Shown: positions 8,826 to 16,165 of the stretch, piece after piece
How positions within the stretch are numbered: position 1 is the first letter of the stretch
How the letters are laid out: every line of letters begins with the position of its first letter
From: Rossellomorea pakistanensis
GTDB lineage: Bacteria > Bacillota > Bacilli > Bacillales > Bacillaceae_B
Length of the DNA stretch: 64,000 bases
Reading direction: 5' to 3'
NCBI RefSeq assembly: GCF_016908495.1
Contig: NZ_JAFBDZ010000002.1
Span: 1,054,001-1,118,000 of the forward strand
Translations under genes and position numbers: made by a program
The notes under the pieces: model-generated
What the model was told of the DNA's origin: nothing
The model's database searches: none
What the model saw: only the letters and a program-made list of their open reading frames with translations

Positions 8826-9860
8826 ATGAAGATAGCATGGAAAGAAATCCAAAAAAATAAAGCTCGTTTTATGATTTTAGGATCGATTATATTCTTGGTT
8901 AGTTTCTTAACGTTTATTATTTCAGGGTTATCGAACGGGTTATCACAAGATAATGCCGCGATCATTAAAGATCTACCAGAAGGGCATTTTTATATGAATT
9001 CTGATGCAGAAGAAACGTATAATGCGTCTAAGATTGATGAAGAACTTGAGACCAAAATTTTAAAGAATGATCCAGAGTCAGCAGCTTTTTCAATTCAAAT
9101 GGGTTTTGTTAATGATAAGGAAGATAAACAACATAGTGTGGCATTTGTGACAGCAACCGAGTCGAAAATGTTTGAAGAGGTTGGAAAGGGTGAAGTCATT
9201 TTAGATTCTTCATTAAAAAATGAAGGAATCAAAGTGGGAGATAAGCTAAAGAACAATCAATTTAGCGGTGAATTTGAGGTAATAGGCTTTGTCGATCAGA
9301 AAAAATTCAGTCACGCCCCTGTAGCCTATATCCATACAGAAAATTACGAAGAGATTTATAGAGTGAAAGAAAAGCAATTACTATTTATCCCTGGTGAAGG
9401 GGATGCGCCTTCCTATTCAGGATTACAGTCATTTACTAAAGATGAGTTTTTAAACACGATTCCAAGTTATAGTGCTGAACAATTATCCTTAAATATGATT
9501 ACATGGTTTTTAGTTGTCATTAGCGGAATGTTATTTGCAATCTTCTTTTATATGATGAATGTCCAAAAAATCGGATTGTATGGAATATTGAAAGCTATAG
9601 GTTTTAAAACCATTTCCTTATTCCAAATGATGTGGTATCAGATGATTTTCATTACACTGGTCGCTCTTGGATTATCAGTCACATTAAGTCAAGGTTTTGG
9701 GGTCATCGCCCCTGAAGGATTGCCATTTGATTTAACGGCGCAAACAAGTATTCAATTGTCTATTATCTTTATCGTCATTGGATTTGTGGGAGCAACACTT
9801 TCTGGCCTGCAAATCAAGAAAGTGGAGCCATTACAAGCGATTCAACAAGGAGAGGTTTAA
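8826..9860 (+). CDS. hrtB: HrtB-type heme efflux ABC permease (FtsX-like)
   Basis: A 344-residue MacB/FtsX-type permease: one span near residues 14-36, an extracytoplasmic domain of about 180 residues and three C-terminal spans (about 230-325). The N-terminus with FIISGLSNGLSQDNAA resembles HrtB of the heme-regulated transporter HrtAB, which relieves heme toxicity by extracting heme from the membrane. The ATG follows GAAGGAGGAAAAGAT. The ATPase gene starts 1 bp after the stop, and the HssR-like box upstream supports the heme assignment. The cognate HssRS sensor system is not adjacent. Confidence 0.75.
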   Translation: MKIAWKEIQKNKARFMILGSIIFLVSFLTFIISGLSNGLSQDNAAIIKDLPEGHFYMNSDAEETYNASKIDEELETKILKNDPESAAFSIQMGFVNDKEDKQHSVAFVTATESKMFEEVGKGEVILDSSLKNEGIKVGDKLKNNQFSGEFEVIGFVDQKKFSHAPVAYIHTENYEEIYRVKEKQLLFIPGEGDAPSYSGLQSFTKDEFLNTIPSYSAEQLSLNMITWFLVVISGMLFAIFFYMMNVQKIGLYGILKAIGFKTISLFQMMWYQMIFITLVALGLSVTLSQGFGVIAPEGLPFDLTAQTSIQLSIIFIVIGFVGATLSGLQIKKVEPLQAIQQGEV

Positions 9861-9861
9861 T

Positions 9862-10536
9862 ATGACATTATTTCAAATAGATTCTGTTAAAAAAACATTT
9901 AAAAATGGAGAAGTAAAAGAGCAGGTTCTAAAAGGAATTAACCTTACGCTGAATGAAGGTGAAATCACGGCATTAATAGGTGCATCTGGCTCTGGTAAAA
10001 GTACGATTCTAACGATCGCTGCAGGACTTCAGCGTGCTTCAGAGGGACAAGTGGTTTTCCAAGGAGAAAACTTAAGTGAAATGAAACAGGAGGATATTCG
10101 AAAGGTGAGAGCCAAGCAGTTCGGTTTTATTTTTCAATCGTCCCATCTTGTCCCTTTTCTCACGGTTCAAGAACAACTAAAGGTGATGCAAGAAGTGGCA
10201 GAATCAAAGCTTAAAAAACAAGATCAAAAAAGAGAGGTAGAAAGATTATTAGAATTAGTGGACATGAACCATCGAAAGGACGCTTATCCATCGTCATTAT
10301 CAGGAGGAGAGAAGCAGAGAGTTGCGATCGCTAGAGCATTAATACACAAACCGAAGATGCTATTTGCAGATGAGCCAACGGCGAGTTTAGACTCAAGGAG
10401 ATCAAAGGAAGTCATGACCTTAATTAGAGATTTAACGAAAACCCTGAATACCACAACACTTATGGTCACCCATGATGAAGAGATGCTTTCCTATGCGGAT
10501 CAGATCATCACAATGAAGGATGGGTTAATCCAGTAG
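9862..10536 (+). CDS. hrtA: HrtA-type ABC transporter ATPase
   Basis: A 224-residue ATPase of the MacB/LolD branch, partner of the preceding permease. Walker A is GASGSGKS (about residues 37-44), the signature LSGGE is at about 142, and Walker B with the catalytic Glu is LFADEPT. I use the ATG at 9862 directly after AGGAGAGGTTTAAT; an upstream in-frame ATG lies within hrtB. Translation is likely coupled to hrtB. The order permease-ATPase is the reverse of S. aureus hrtAB. Confidence 0.8.
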   Translation: MTLFQIDSVKKTFKNGEVKEQVLKGINLTLNEGEITALIGASGSGKSTILTIAAGLQRASEGQVVFQGENLSEMKQEDIRKVRAKQFGFIFQSSHLVPFLTVQEQLKVMQEVAESKLKKQDQKREVERLLELVDMNHRKDAYPSSLSGGEKQRVAIARALIHKPKMLFADEPTASLDSRRSKEVMTLIRDLTKTLNTTTLMVTHDEEMLSYADQIITMKDGLIQ

Positions 10537-10558
10537 TAATCAAATTTATTTGATAATA

Positions 10559-10807
10559 GGCTGTCCAAAAGGGATCTGGAGCCACTCAATAGATAGAAGA
10601 TTTACTTCTCCTTATTGATGTTATGGTTCCTGACTCCTTGGTTTTTGTTCTTAATATCCTAATGATAAAGTTTAAGTTCCTTTTTGTTTTGTTCCCGTAC
10701 ATTATTAAGAAGTGCATAAATTTAAAATCTCATGCACTTCCTTTAGAGTTTGGTGCATAAAATTTGATTCTCGTGCACAAAATCAAAAAGTTGTGCATTA
10801 CCACATT
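10559..10807 (-). repeat. Dispersed ~250-bp repeat, copy A
   Basis: This stretch is the inverted counterpart of 21860-22150 (copy B). Read on the - strand it starts with AATGTGGTAATGC, continues through units carrying TGCAC/GTGCA about every 20 bp, then an A-rich link, and ends in a long imperfect hairpin bounded by AAGGAGTCAGGAACC and CCCTTTTGGACAGC. It contains no gene and may also serve as a terminator after hrtA. The rest of 10808-10948 is plain AT-rich sequence. Confidence 0.75.
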
Positions 10808-10948
10808 TAAGTTAAGTGCAAAATCCAAAATTAAAAATTAGAAACCGATTATAGTACTTTATGAAGGTTAAATTACTTTATATCTCGTTAAAAACTACTT
10901 TAGTTGGTAAATATATAATGATAACCTAATCGAAATTTTCCCTACAAC

Positions 10949-10995
10949 TTGAATTTTATTAACGTTCAAGCTATAATGAATGACAATCAGTCATT
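10949..10995 (+). promoter_or_regulatory. tetR promoter and operator
   Basis: TTGAAT (10949-10954), a 17-bp spacer and TATAAT (10972-10977) form a strong promoter. The inverted repeat AATGACAATCAGTCATT (10979-10995; 6-bp arms, 5-bp centre) covers the expected transcription start, as for an autorepressing TetR protein. A near copy precedes the SMR genes. Confidence 0.75.
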
Positions 10996-11015
10996 TAAGT
11001 GAGGTATGATTCTAA

Positions 11016-11585
11016 TTGAGTAAACATGATAAGATCATCGACGCTGCCATGGAGGTCATCTCTGAAAAAGGCTTTGAGAAGACTTCAATATCAGAAATTG
11101 TAAAAAGAGCCGGAATTGCCCAAGGAACATTCTATCTTTATTTTAAGACTAAGAGTTCTTTAATACCTGCAATTGCAAGCAGACTTCTTTCTATTACTCT
11201 TGAACGAATTAAAAGTAAGGATACTGAAGGGGAAAGCTTTTGGTACTTTTTAGATAATTTAATTGAAGAAACCTTTACGATTACAGAAGAACATAAAGAG
11301 GTCATTACTCTTTGTTATTCTGGATTAGCTATAGAACATTCAATGGAAAAGTGGGAAGCCATTTATGAACCTTACTATCACTGGATGGAGAGCACCATTG
11401 AAAAAGCCATTAGTAAGGGTGAAATTCAAGAACAGATTAATATCAATTTAACTGCACAGTTCATCATTAACATGATTGAAAATACAGCAGAGCGATACTA
11501 CATGACAAGCGAACACGAAGATTCAGTTGGGATGCATAAAAAGGAAATATTTACATTTATCAAGAGATCTTTATGCAACGCTTAA
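11016..11585 (+). CDS. TetR/AcrR-family repressor of the SMR pair
   Basis: A 189-residue TetR-family regulator with an N-terminal helix-turn-helix (about residues 5-50; KGFEKTSISEIVKRAGIAQGTFYLYFKTK is the usual pattern) and a helical ligand-binding domain. The start is a TTG after a GAGG about 10 bp upstream. It is followed 86 bp later by two SMR genes, the arrangement of B. subtilis yvdT-yvdS-yvdR. A shared operator before both the regulator and the pump genes supports local repression, released by a pump substrate. Confidence 0.88.
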   Translation: MSKHDKIIDAAMEVISEKGFEKTSISEIVKRAGIAQGTFYLYFKTKSSLIPAIASRLLSITLERIKSKDTEGESFWYFLDNLIEETFTITEEHKEVITLCYSGLAIEHSMEKWEAIYEPYYHWMESTIEKAISKGEIQEQININLTAQFIINMIENTAERYYMTSEHEDSVGMHKKEIFTFIKRSLCNA

Positions 11586-11632
11586 ATGGAATGTTGAAGG
11601 TTATCAATATTCCATATTTTTTATATTCGGAA

Positions 11633-11649
11633 AATGACTGACATTCATT
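11633..11649 (+). promoter_or_regulatory. Second TetR operator before the SMR genes
   Basis: AATGACTGACATTCATT is an inverted repeat with one arm mismatch. Its reverse complement matches the operator before the tetR gene in both arms. It ends 22 bp before the first SMR start codon. I could not place a convincing -35/-10 pair here. Confidence 0.65.
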
Positions 11650-11671
11650 CATAATTAGGAGAGGAGAAACC

Positions 11672-12007
11672 ATGAATTGGCTTTTTGTTTTTATTGCGGG
11701 TCTATTGGAAATAGTGTGGGCATCGTATCTAAAGTATGCAGATTCCTATTTTGATTGGATCATGACCATCCTATTAATAGGAATCAGTTTCATTCTATTA
11801 ATCCGTGCGTATAAAACGATTCCGGTAGCGATTGCTTTTACTGTTTTTGTTGGAATTGGTACGATTGGTACCTATATTGTCGGTGTCATTCTAGGAGAAC
11901 CCTATACAATTCCTCAGTTATTATCATTACTTGTATTAGTAACTGGTGTAGTAGGAGTAAAAGTTTTTACTAAAAGTGAGCAAGCGGCAGTTAGGAGTGA
12001 TGACTAA
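11672..12007 (+). CDS. SMR-family efflux subunit (YvdS-like)
   Basis: A 111-residue small multidrug resistance protein with four membrane spans. The conserved membrane Glu13 lies in AGLLEIVWASYLK, and the sequence resembles B. subtilis YvdS. The ATG follows AGGAGAGGAGAAACC. It overlaps the next gene by one base (TAATG), so the two are made together and probably form an asymmetric heterodimer. SMR pairs export quaternary ammonium compounds, guanidinium or other cations in exchange for protons; which one cannot be told here. No guanidine riboswitch is seen. Confidence 0.88.
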   Translation: MNWLFVFIAGLLEIVWASYLKYADSYFDWIMTILLIGISFILLIRAYKTIPVAIAFTVFVGIGTIGTYIVGVILGEPYTIPQLLSLLVLVTGVVGVKVFTKSEQAAVRSDD

Positions 12008-12321
12008 TGGTATGGTTCTTATTAATTCTTGCTGGTATAGAGGAAGTAGTGGCTACGATTGCGATGAAGTATGTTGACGGTCTAAAGAAAAAGTCGCCAA
12101 TCATTGTGATGGTCGCCGGTTTTGCTTTTTCGTTCTACTGCCTCTCTAGAGCTATGATTGTTTTACCAGCAGGCGTTGCTTATGCAGTATGGACGGGGAT
12201 AGGAAGTTTTGGAATCATCATGGTGGGAAGGTTTTGGTTTAAAGAAAAACTGAACCCATATCAGTATGTATCATTATCCCTTATTTTATTAGGAGTCATT
12301 GGATTAAAGATAACTACTTGA
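12007..12321 (+). CDS. SMR-family efflux subunit (YvdR-like)
   Basis: A 104-residue partner SMR protein with four spans and the conserved Glu13 in AGIEEVVATIAMKYVDG. The PAGVAYAVWTGIG segment in span 3 is a typical SMR motif. It is translationally coupled to the preceding subunit. A strong two-way terminator follows. Controlled, I infer, by the TetR regulator upstream. Confidence 0.88.
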   Translation: MVWFLLILAGIEEVVATIAMKYVDGLKKKSPIIVMVAGFAFSFYCLSRAMIVLPAGVAYAVWTGIGSFGIIMVGRFWFKEKLNPYQYVSLSLILLGVIGLKITT

Positions 12322-12365
12322 TTAATAGACACAACAAATGAAAGTCTAGAGTAAAAGAATAAAAG

Positions 12366-12409
12366 AAAAAATGGCCTGCCCTATTAGCAATAGGGCAGGC
12401 CATCTCTTA
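12366..12409. terminator. Bidirectional terminator between SMR and thioesterase genes
   Basis: A perfect 15-bp stem (ATGGCCTGCCCTATT and its complement) with a 3-nt loop is flanked by A-rich sequence on the left and T-rich sequence on the right, so it serves convergent genes on both strands. Confidence 0.9.
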
Positions 12410-12883
12410 TTTTCTCCGAATTCCAATTTTTCGTCCGGCTTTTTCCGGTCTTGGAAGATTTTCATGAGCATTTCCAAGAGCTTCAACTTGTGATTGGATT
12501 TCCAGTGGGAAGGGAGCAGGACGTCCTTCGTTCATGTCCATTCCCATCAGCATTTGCTCACTTGTTGCAAGAATATCGCCATGACCATTCTCCATTACAA
12601 AGAATACATGCAATCGCTTTGTGTCATAGTCCAATAACTGGACGGTGACACGAAGGTCCTGTCCTTCATGAGCCTCGTCTAAATAACATAAATGGGTTTC
12701 CAATGTGTAAATCGAATATTGATAATGATTACGGAAATCAGCGTCAATTCCTAACTCTACCATCAATTGGTCGACGGCGAGGCTGAACACTGTGGCATAG
12801 GCGGAATCGGTCATATGCCCATTGTAGTCGATCCATTCACTGCGGACGGTTTCTGACAAAAGCGGGTTTTCAATACGGGACAT
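12407..12883 (-). CDS. cdhB: Hot-dog thioesterase, probable betainyl-CoA thioesterase
   Basis: A 158-residue single hot-dog-fold acyl-CoA thioesterase of the 4-hydroxybenzoyl-CoA type, with the motif WIDYNGHMTDSAYATVFS around residues 17-34 carrying the usual Asp-Asn-Gly-His. It follows the carnitine dehydrogenase and BKACE genes on the same strand. In the Pseudomonas cdh pathway the equivalent enzyme hydrolyses betainyl-CoA to glycine betaine, and I infer that role here from context. The ATG follows GTAAAGGAGGAAACATA. A 162-bp gap separates it from the dehydrogenase gene, so it may be less tightly coupled. Confidence 0.75.
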   Translation of the reverse strand: MSRIENPLLSETVRSEWIDYNGHMTDSAYATVFSLAVDQLMVELGIDADFRNHYQYSIYTLETHLCYLDEAHEGQDLRVTVQLLDYDTKRLHVFFVMENGHGDILATSEQMLMGMDMNEGRPAPFPLEIQSQVEALGNAHENLPRPEKAGRKIGIRRK

Positions 12884-13045
12884 TATGTTTCCTCCTTTAC
12901 TTGTTTAATTTATTCTTAAGTAGCTCTAAGATAAAATGAAGATGAGCTATCCCAATAAAGGGTCCGAAACCACCACTATGTTCGTATCTATCTTGAATAG
13001 CATAAGATATGTTTCCTCACCTTGTTTTTGGAACAGCCTCTCTAT

Positions 13046-14008
13046 TTAAATTTTTCCGTTCAAGTTCGCTCCAGGCCAATATTTTTCAAGCAATTGCATA
13101 AGTTCGATCAAGAATTCGTCCCGGCGTTCTTCGAGTTGAGCAATTGTATGACCAGTGGTTTGAGCTTCGCAACCTTCAACAACTCGATCAGTAAGCTCCT
13201 CTGTAAGTTCAGGCGCGACTAATTTTGTCCAAGGGAGCTTTAGGGCTGGTCCGAATTGCTCAAGCATATGTTTCATGCCCTGTTCACCGCCTGCGAGATG
13301 TAGGGTTAAGAATGGCCCCATAAGTGCCCAACGTAATCCAGGACCATAAATGATGGCTGCGTCTACTTCTTCCGTTGTTGCGACTCCGTCATTGACAAGA
13401 TGAAGGGCCTCGCGCCAAATGGCTTCCATCAGGCGGTCGGCAACATGTCCTTCGATTTCAGTTGAGATCACCAGTGGCTTCATATTGAGAGATTGATAGA
13501 ATTCCTCTGCTTTTTTTATCGTTTCAGAAGCAGTATCCTTCCCGCCCACTAATTCTACGAGTGGAATTAAGTAAACGGGATTGAATGGATGGGCGACAAT
13601 AACCCGTCCTGGCTTTGAACAATCTGCCTGTAAGGTACTTGGCTTGAGTCCTGATGTACTAGATGCAATGATCGCATCTGGTTTAGCGAAACGGTCGATT
13701 TCAGCTAGTACCTTTCTCTTTAATTCCTCGCGTTCAGGTACATTTTCTTGAATAAGGTCAGCGTCTGCAACCGCCTTTTCAAGATTTGGTTCGAACTTGA
13801 GCTTGTCCTTAGATGCCCCTTTAGCTAATCCTTGTTTTTCAAGTGCTGGCCATGCTTGGTCAATACTAGCACGCATACGTTTTTCTGCATTTTCTGCAGG
13901 ATCCGTTGCGATTACATCATAGCCTTGGGATAGGAAACGAGAAATCCACCCGTTTCCAATAACGCCTGTTCCGACAACGGTTACTTGCTTAATCGTAGTT
14001 GATTCCAT
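13046..14008 (-). CDS. lcdH: L-carnitine dehydrogenase
   Basis: A 320-residue 3-hydroxyacyl-CoA-dehydrogenase-fold enzyme that oxidises L-carnitine to 3-dehydrocarnitine with NAD. The N-terminal Rossmann motif VVGTGVIGNGW (GxGxxG, Gly13-Gly18) and the family motif AHPFNP with His140 are visible. The long match to carnitine dehydrogenases (for instance GHVADRLMEAIWREALHLV and GPGLRWALMGPF) and the neighbours, a BKACE enzyme, a thioesterase and an OpuC importer, favour carnitine over fatty acyl substrates. It starts 1 bp after the BKACE stop. Unlike some Pseudomonas forms it has no fused thioesterase domain. Confidence 0.88.
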   Translation of the reverse strand: MESTTIKQVTVVGTGVIGNGWISRFLSQGYDVIATDPAENAEKRMRASIDQAWPALEKQGLAKGASKDKLKFEPNLEKAVADADLIQENVPEREELKRKVLAEIDRFAKPDAIIASSTSGLKPSTLQADCSKPGRVIVAHPFNPVYLIPLVELVGGKDTASETIKKAEEFYQSLNMKPLVISTEIEGHVADRLMEAIWREALHLVNDGVATTEEVDAAIIYGPGLRWALMGPFLTLHLAGGEQGMKHMLEQFGPALKLPWTKLVAPELTEELTDRVVEGCEAQTTGHTIAQLEERRDEFLIELMQLLEKYWPGANLNGKI

Positions 14009-14009
14009 A

Positions 14010-14903
14010 TTAATCAGCCTTTCCGTATGGATTTCGTAATCCTAGATGTTTTCGTGCTTCTTGTGGTGTCATTGGCTTAGCCCCTAGGCCACCCATGGTT
14101 GTGACAACTTTGTCTACTAATTGTGCATTTGTTGCAAAAACACCTTTATCTAAGTAGAGGTTGTCCTCTAGGCCTACACGGACGTTTCCTCCAAGGAGCA
14201 TCGACTGAATAGCCATTGGCATTTGCATCCTTCCAATTCCAAATGCGGACCAGTGAGCATTATCAGGAAGTTTATCGCGCATATACAGCATGGTTTCTGC
14301 GTCGGCATCTGCTCCCCAAGGGATTCCAAGGCAAAATTGGAACATTGGATCGCCATCAATGAGACCTTCGTCAATTAATTGTTTAGCAAAGCGAACATGG
14401 CCAGTATCAAAGCATTCCATTTCGGGCTTCACACCGCTTTCCTGAATGAGGCGAGCTTGTTTGCGCAGCCAATCAGTTGGACTGATGTAAAGTTGGTCAC
14501 CGAAATTCAAACTTCCGCAATCAAGCGTACAGATCTCAGGTAACAAGTCTCCAATGGGTTCATGGCGTTCTTCTGGTGTTTGGATATCTGTACCAGGGCC
14601 ACCCGTTGTTGGATCTTCTTGGCTAGGAATCCAATCTCCACCGCCACCAGCCGTTAGATTAAGGATGACATCTGTTTCCGATTCACGGACCCTTTCTACA
14701 ACCTCTCTAAATAATGCTGGATCATGACTGAGAGATCCCGTTTTCGGGTCACGTACATGGATATGAGCAATGGTTGCACCGGCCTTTGCGGATTCAATAG
14801 CAGATTGAGCAATTTCTGCTGGTGTGACTGGGACATGTGAACTTTTTTTAGTCGTTTCCCCGGCACCTGTTACAGCGGCGGTCACGATTACGTTTTTATT
14901 CAT
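14010..14903 (-). CDS. cdhC: BKACE-family 3-dehydrocarnitine:acetyl-CoA cleavage enzyme
   Basis: A 297-residue beta-keto acid cleavage enzyme (DUF849). The zinc-binding pair His47 and His49 lies in AHIHVRDP, and NLTAGGGGD is the typical glycine-rich strand. In carnitine pathways this enzyme joins 3-dehydrocarnitine with acetyl-CoA to give betainyl-CoA and acetoacetate. The start is the ATG preceded by AAGAAGGAGGAAATTCT; a longer frame upstream has no ribosome binding site. It is the first gene of the cdh operon. A weak TTGACG / TTAATA pair about 100 bp upstream could be its promoter. Confidence 0.85.
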   Translation of the reverse strand: MNKNVIVTAAVTGAGETTKKSSHVPVTPAEIAQSAIESAKAGATIAHIHVRDPKTGSLSHDPALFREVVERVRESETDVILNLTAGGGGDWIPSQEDPTTGGPGTDIQTPEERHEPIGDLLPEICTLDCGSLNFGDQLYISPTDWLRKQARLIQESGVKPEMECFDTGHVRFAKQLIDEGLIDGDPMFQFCLGIPWGADADAETMLYMRDKLPDNAHWSAFGIGRMQMPMAIQSMLLGGNVRVGLEDNLYLDKGVFATNAQLVDKVVTTMGGLGAKPMTPQEARKHLGLRNPYGKAD

Positions 14904-15102
14904 AGAATTTCCTCCTTCTTGATAAAAAAGACTGTTTTCGCATAGATTGTTGCTTTTCGAACAAGAATAGAAACCCGTAAGTATTAAGGTTTCGGGGCAT
15001 CTTTTCGTCAAAGCAATAAATGTTTCACTAAAATTGAATATTTAAGATGTTTATAATTGACCAAAAGCAACACAGTTACGAAAAGAGCCTTTAAAAATGA
15101 AT

Positions 15103-15141
15103 AAAAAAAGAAAATGGTTTTGTTCTCCATTTTCTTTTTTT
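15103..15141. terminator. Terminator between the GbsR-type gene and the cdh operon
   Basis: A 13-bp stem (AAAAAGAAAATGG and its complement) with a 9-nt loop ends in a T run on both strands. On the - strand it would end the regulator transcript before the cdh operon. Confidence 0.7.
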
Positions 15142-15199
15142 AAAAGATAGAAAATATAAAATAATATGGAGTGTTTACGGATAAAGGTTTATCCGTATC

Positions 15200-15304
15200 C
15201 AGCTCCAGCGCCTAGCCCCTCGAGGTCATAAGCCGAGTCCTGAATGAAGGGAAAGGCCACCTTCATTCAGGACTCGGCTTATGCTTGTCGGGCTGAACAA
15301 GGCG
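15200..15304. repeat. Bacillaceae-type palindromic repeat
   Basis: Two perfect 24-nt arms (15227-15250 and 15260-15283) enclose a 9-nt loop, and outer bases add further pairing (AGCCC with GGGCT, CGCCT with AGGCG). The border words CAGCTCCAGCGCCTAG and GGGCTGAACAAGGCG belong to a palindromic repeat I know to be widespread in Bacillus and Geobacillus intergenic DNA. It has no coding content. Confidence 0.75.
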
Positions 15305-15346
15305 TTTACTCTTTTCTTTCATTCATACATGAATATGATTGTTCAT

Positions 15347-15883
15347 CTATGGCTTTGGAACATGCTTGAATATTTCCCCGCTATCGAAGAATTCCACTAG
15401 GTTGCTTATCCATTGGTAATAATTTAACCATTCCTTCGTTTCTTCTAGCAGAGCATTTATCTTCTGTTCGGTTTCCTCATCAATGTCTCCACTTTGAAGT
15501 GCCTCTGATAATTCTCCAGAAAGCTTTTTCTCGAACAACTTGTTTTTGTTTATGACTTTTTGCCAGTTGGATGTGAACAACGAAATAAAGGTTTGGTAAT
15601 AGTCCTGTTCAACATTATATAAGTCTTTACGGACTCCTTTTTCGAAAACCTTTTCCGCAATATTGAGATCAAGCATTTCGCGCATCACCTGGCTCATACG
15701 TGTCTTGCTCATCCCGGTTGCTTCCGACAATTCATCAAGGGTCATAGGCTTTCTATTCATATAGATAATTCCGAGTACTCGTCCGACTGTTGTTGAGACC
15801 CCAAATGTGCGCATGTTGTCAGCAATCTTCTCTGTAAATTGATCTTCAACCTGTTTGATTTTCATTAATGGTTTTTCATCCAT
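15347..15883 (-). CDS. GbsR/OpcR-family (MarR-like) transcriptional regulator
   Basis: A 178-residue winged-helix regulator of the GbsR family. The helix-turn-helix lies around residues 45-75 (TLDELSEATGMSKTRMSQVMREML), followed by a helical dimerisation region with conserved Trp and Tyr. In B. subtilis GbsR represses choline-to-betaine synthesis and OpcR represses opuC and opuB. The position here, divergent from an OpuC-type importer and upstream of carnitine genes, fits a sensor of carnitine, choline or betaine. I place the start at an ATG after GGAAGGGTGATCC; an in-frame ATG 30 bp upstream lacks a ribosome binding site. Confidence 0.82.
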   Translation of the reverse strand: MDEKPLMKIKQVEDQFTEKIADNMRTFGVSTTVGRVLGIIYMNRKPMTLDELSEATGMSKTRMSQVMREMLDLNIAEKVFEKGVRKDLYNVEQDYYQTFISLFTSNWQKVINKNKLFEKKLSGELSEALQSGDIDEETEQKINALLEETKEWLNYYQWISNLVEFFDSGEIFKHVPKP

Positions 15884-16004
15884 ATGGATCACCCTTCCAC
15901 TAGCCAGCTTCATAAGTCAATGTACCACATTTGGAAGTGAAACGGAAAATGAGGATTTAGCAGGAAAGGGAGAAAAGAAGGAGGAAACTTAAGAAAACAC
16001 CATT

Positions 16005-16095
16005 ATAAACTTTGTACAATAAAAATTTTACGTAAATATTGTACAATATGTAAAGTTTATAAACTTTTTATTTTACAAACTTTATTCTATACTTA
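16005..16095. promoter_or_regulatory. Palindromic control region between gbsR-type gene and opuC
   Basis: Three symmetric words lie in 60 bp: TTGTACAA (16012-16019), ATATTGTACAATAT (16036-16049) and AAAGTTTATAAACTTT (16052-16067), the last two perfect palindromes. A possible -10 (TATACT, 16088-16093) follows. They are good candidates for operators of the adjacent GbsR-family protein acting on both divergent genes. Confidence 0.55.
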
Positions 16096-16165
16096 AAACT
16101 GCAGCTAATTAAAACGTGCATTTTTTACTTGCTAATCGTTAAGAAAAATTTGGAGGTGGCTACAT

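Noticed and set aside
11586..11671. Guanidine riboswitch before the SMR genes
   Set aside because: The region is too short, the conserved guanidine-I/II words are absent, and a TetR operator explains control.
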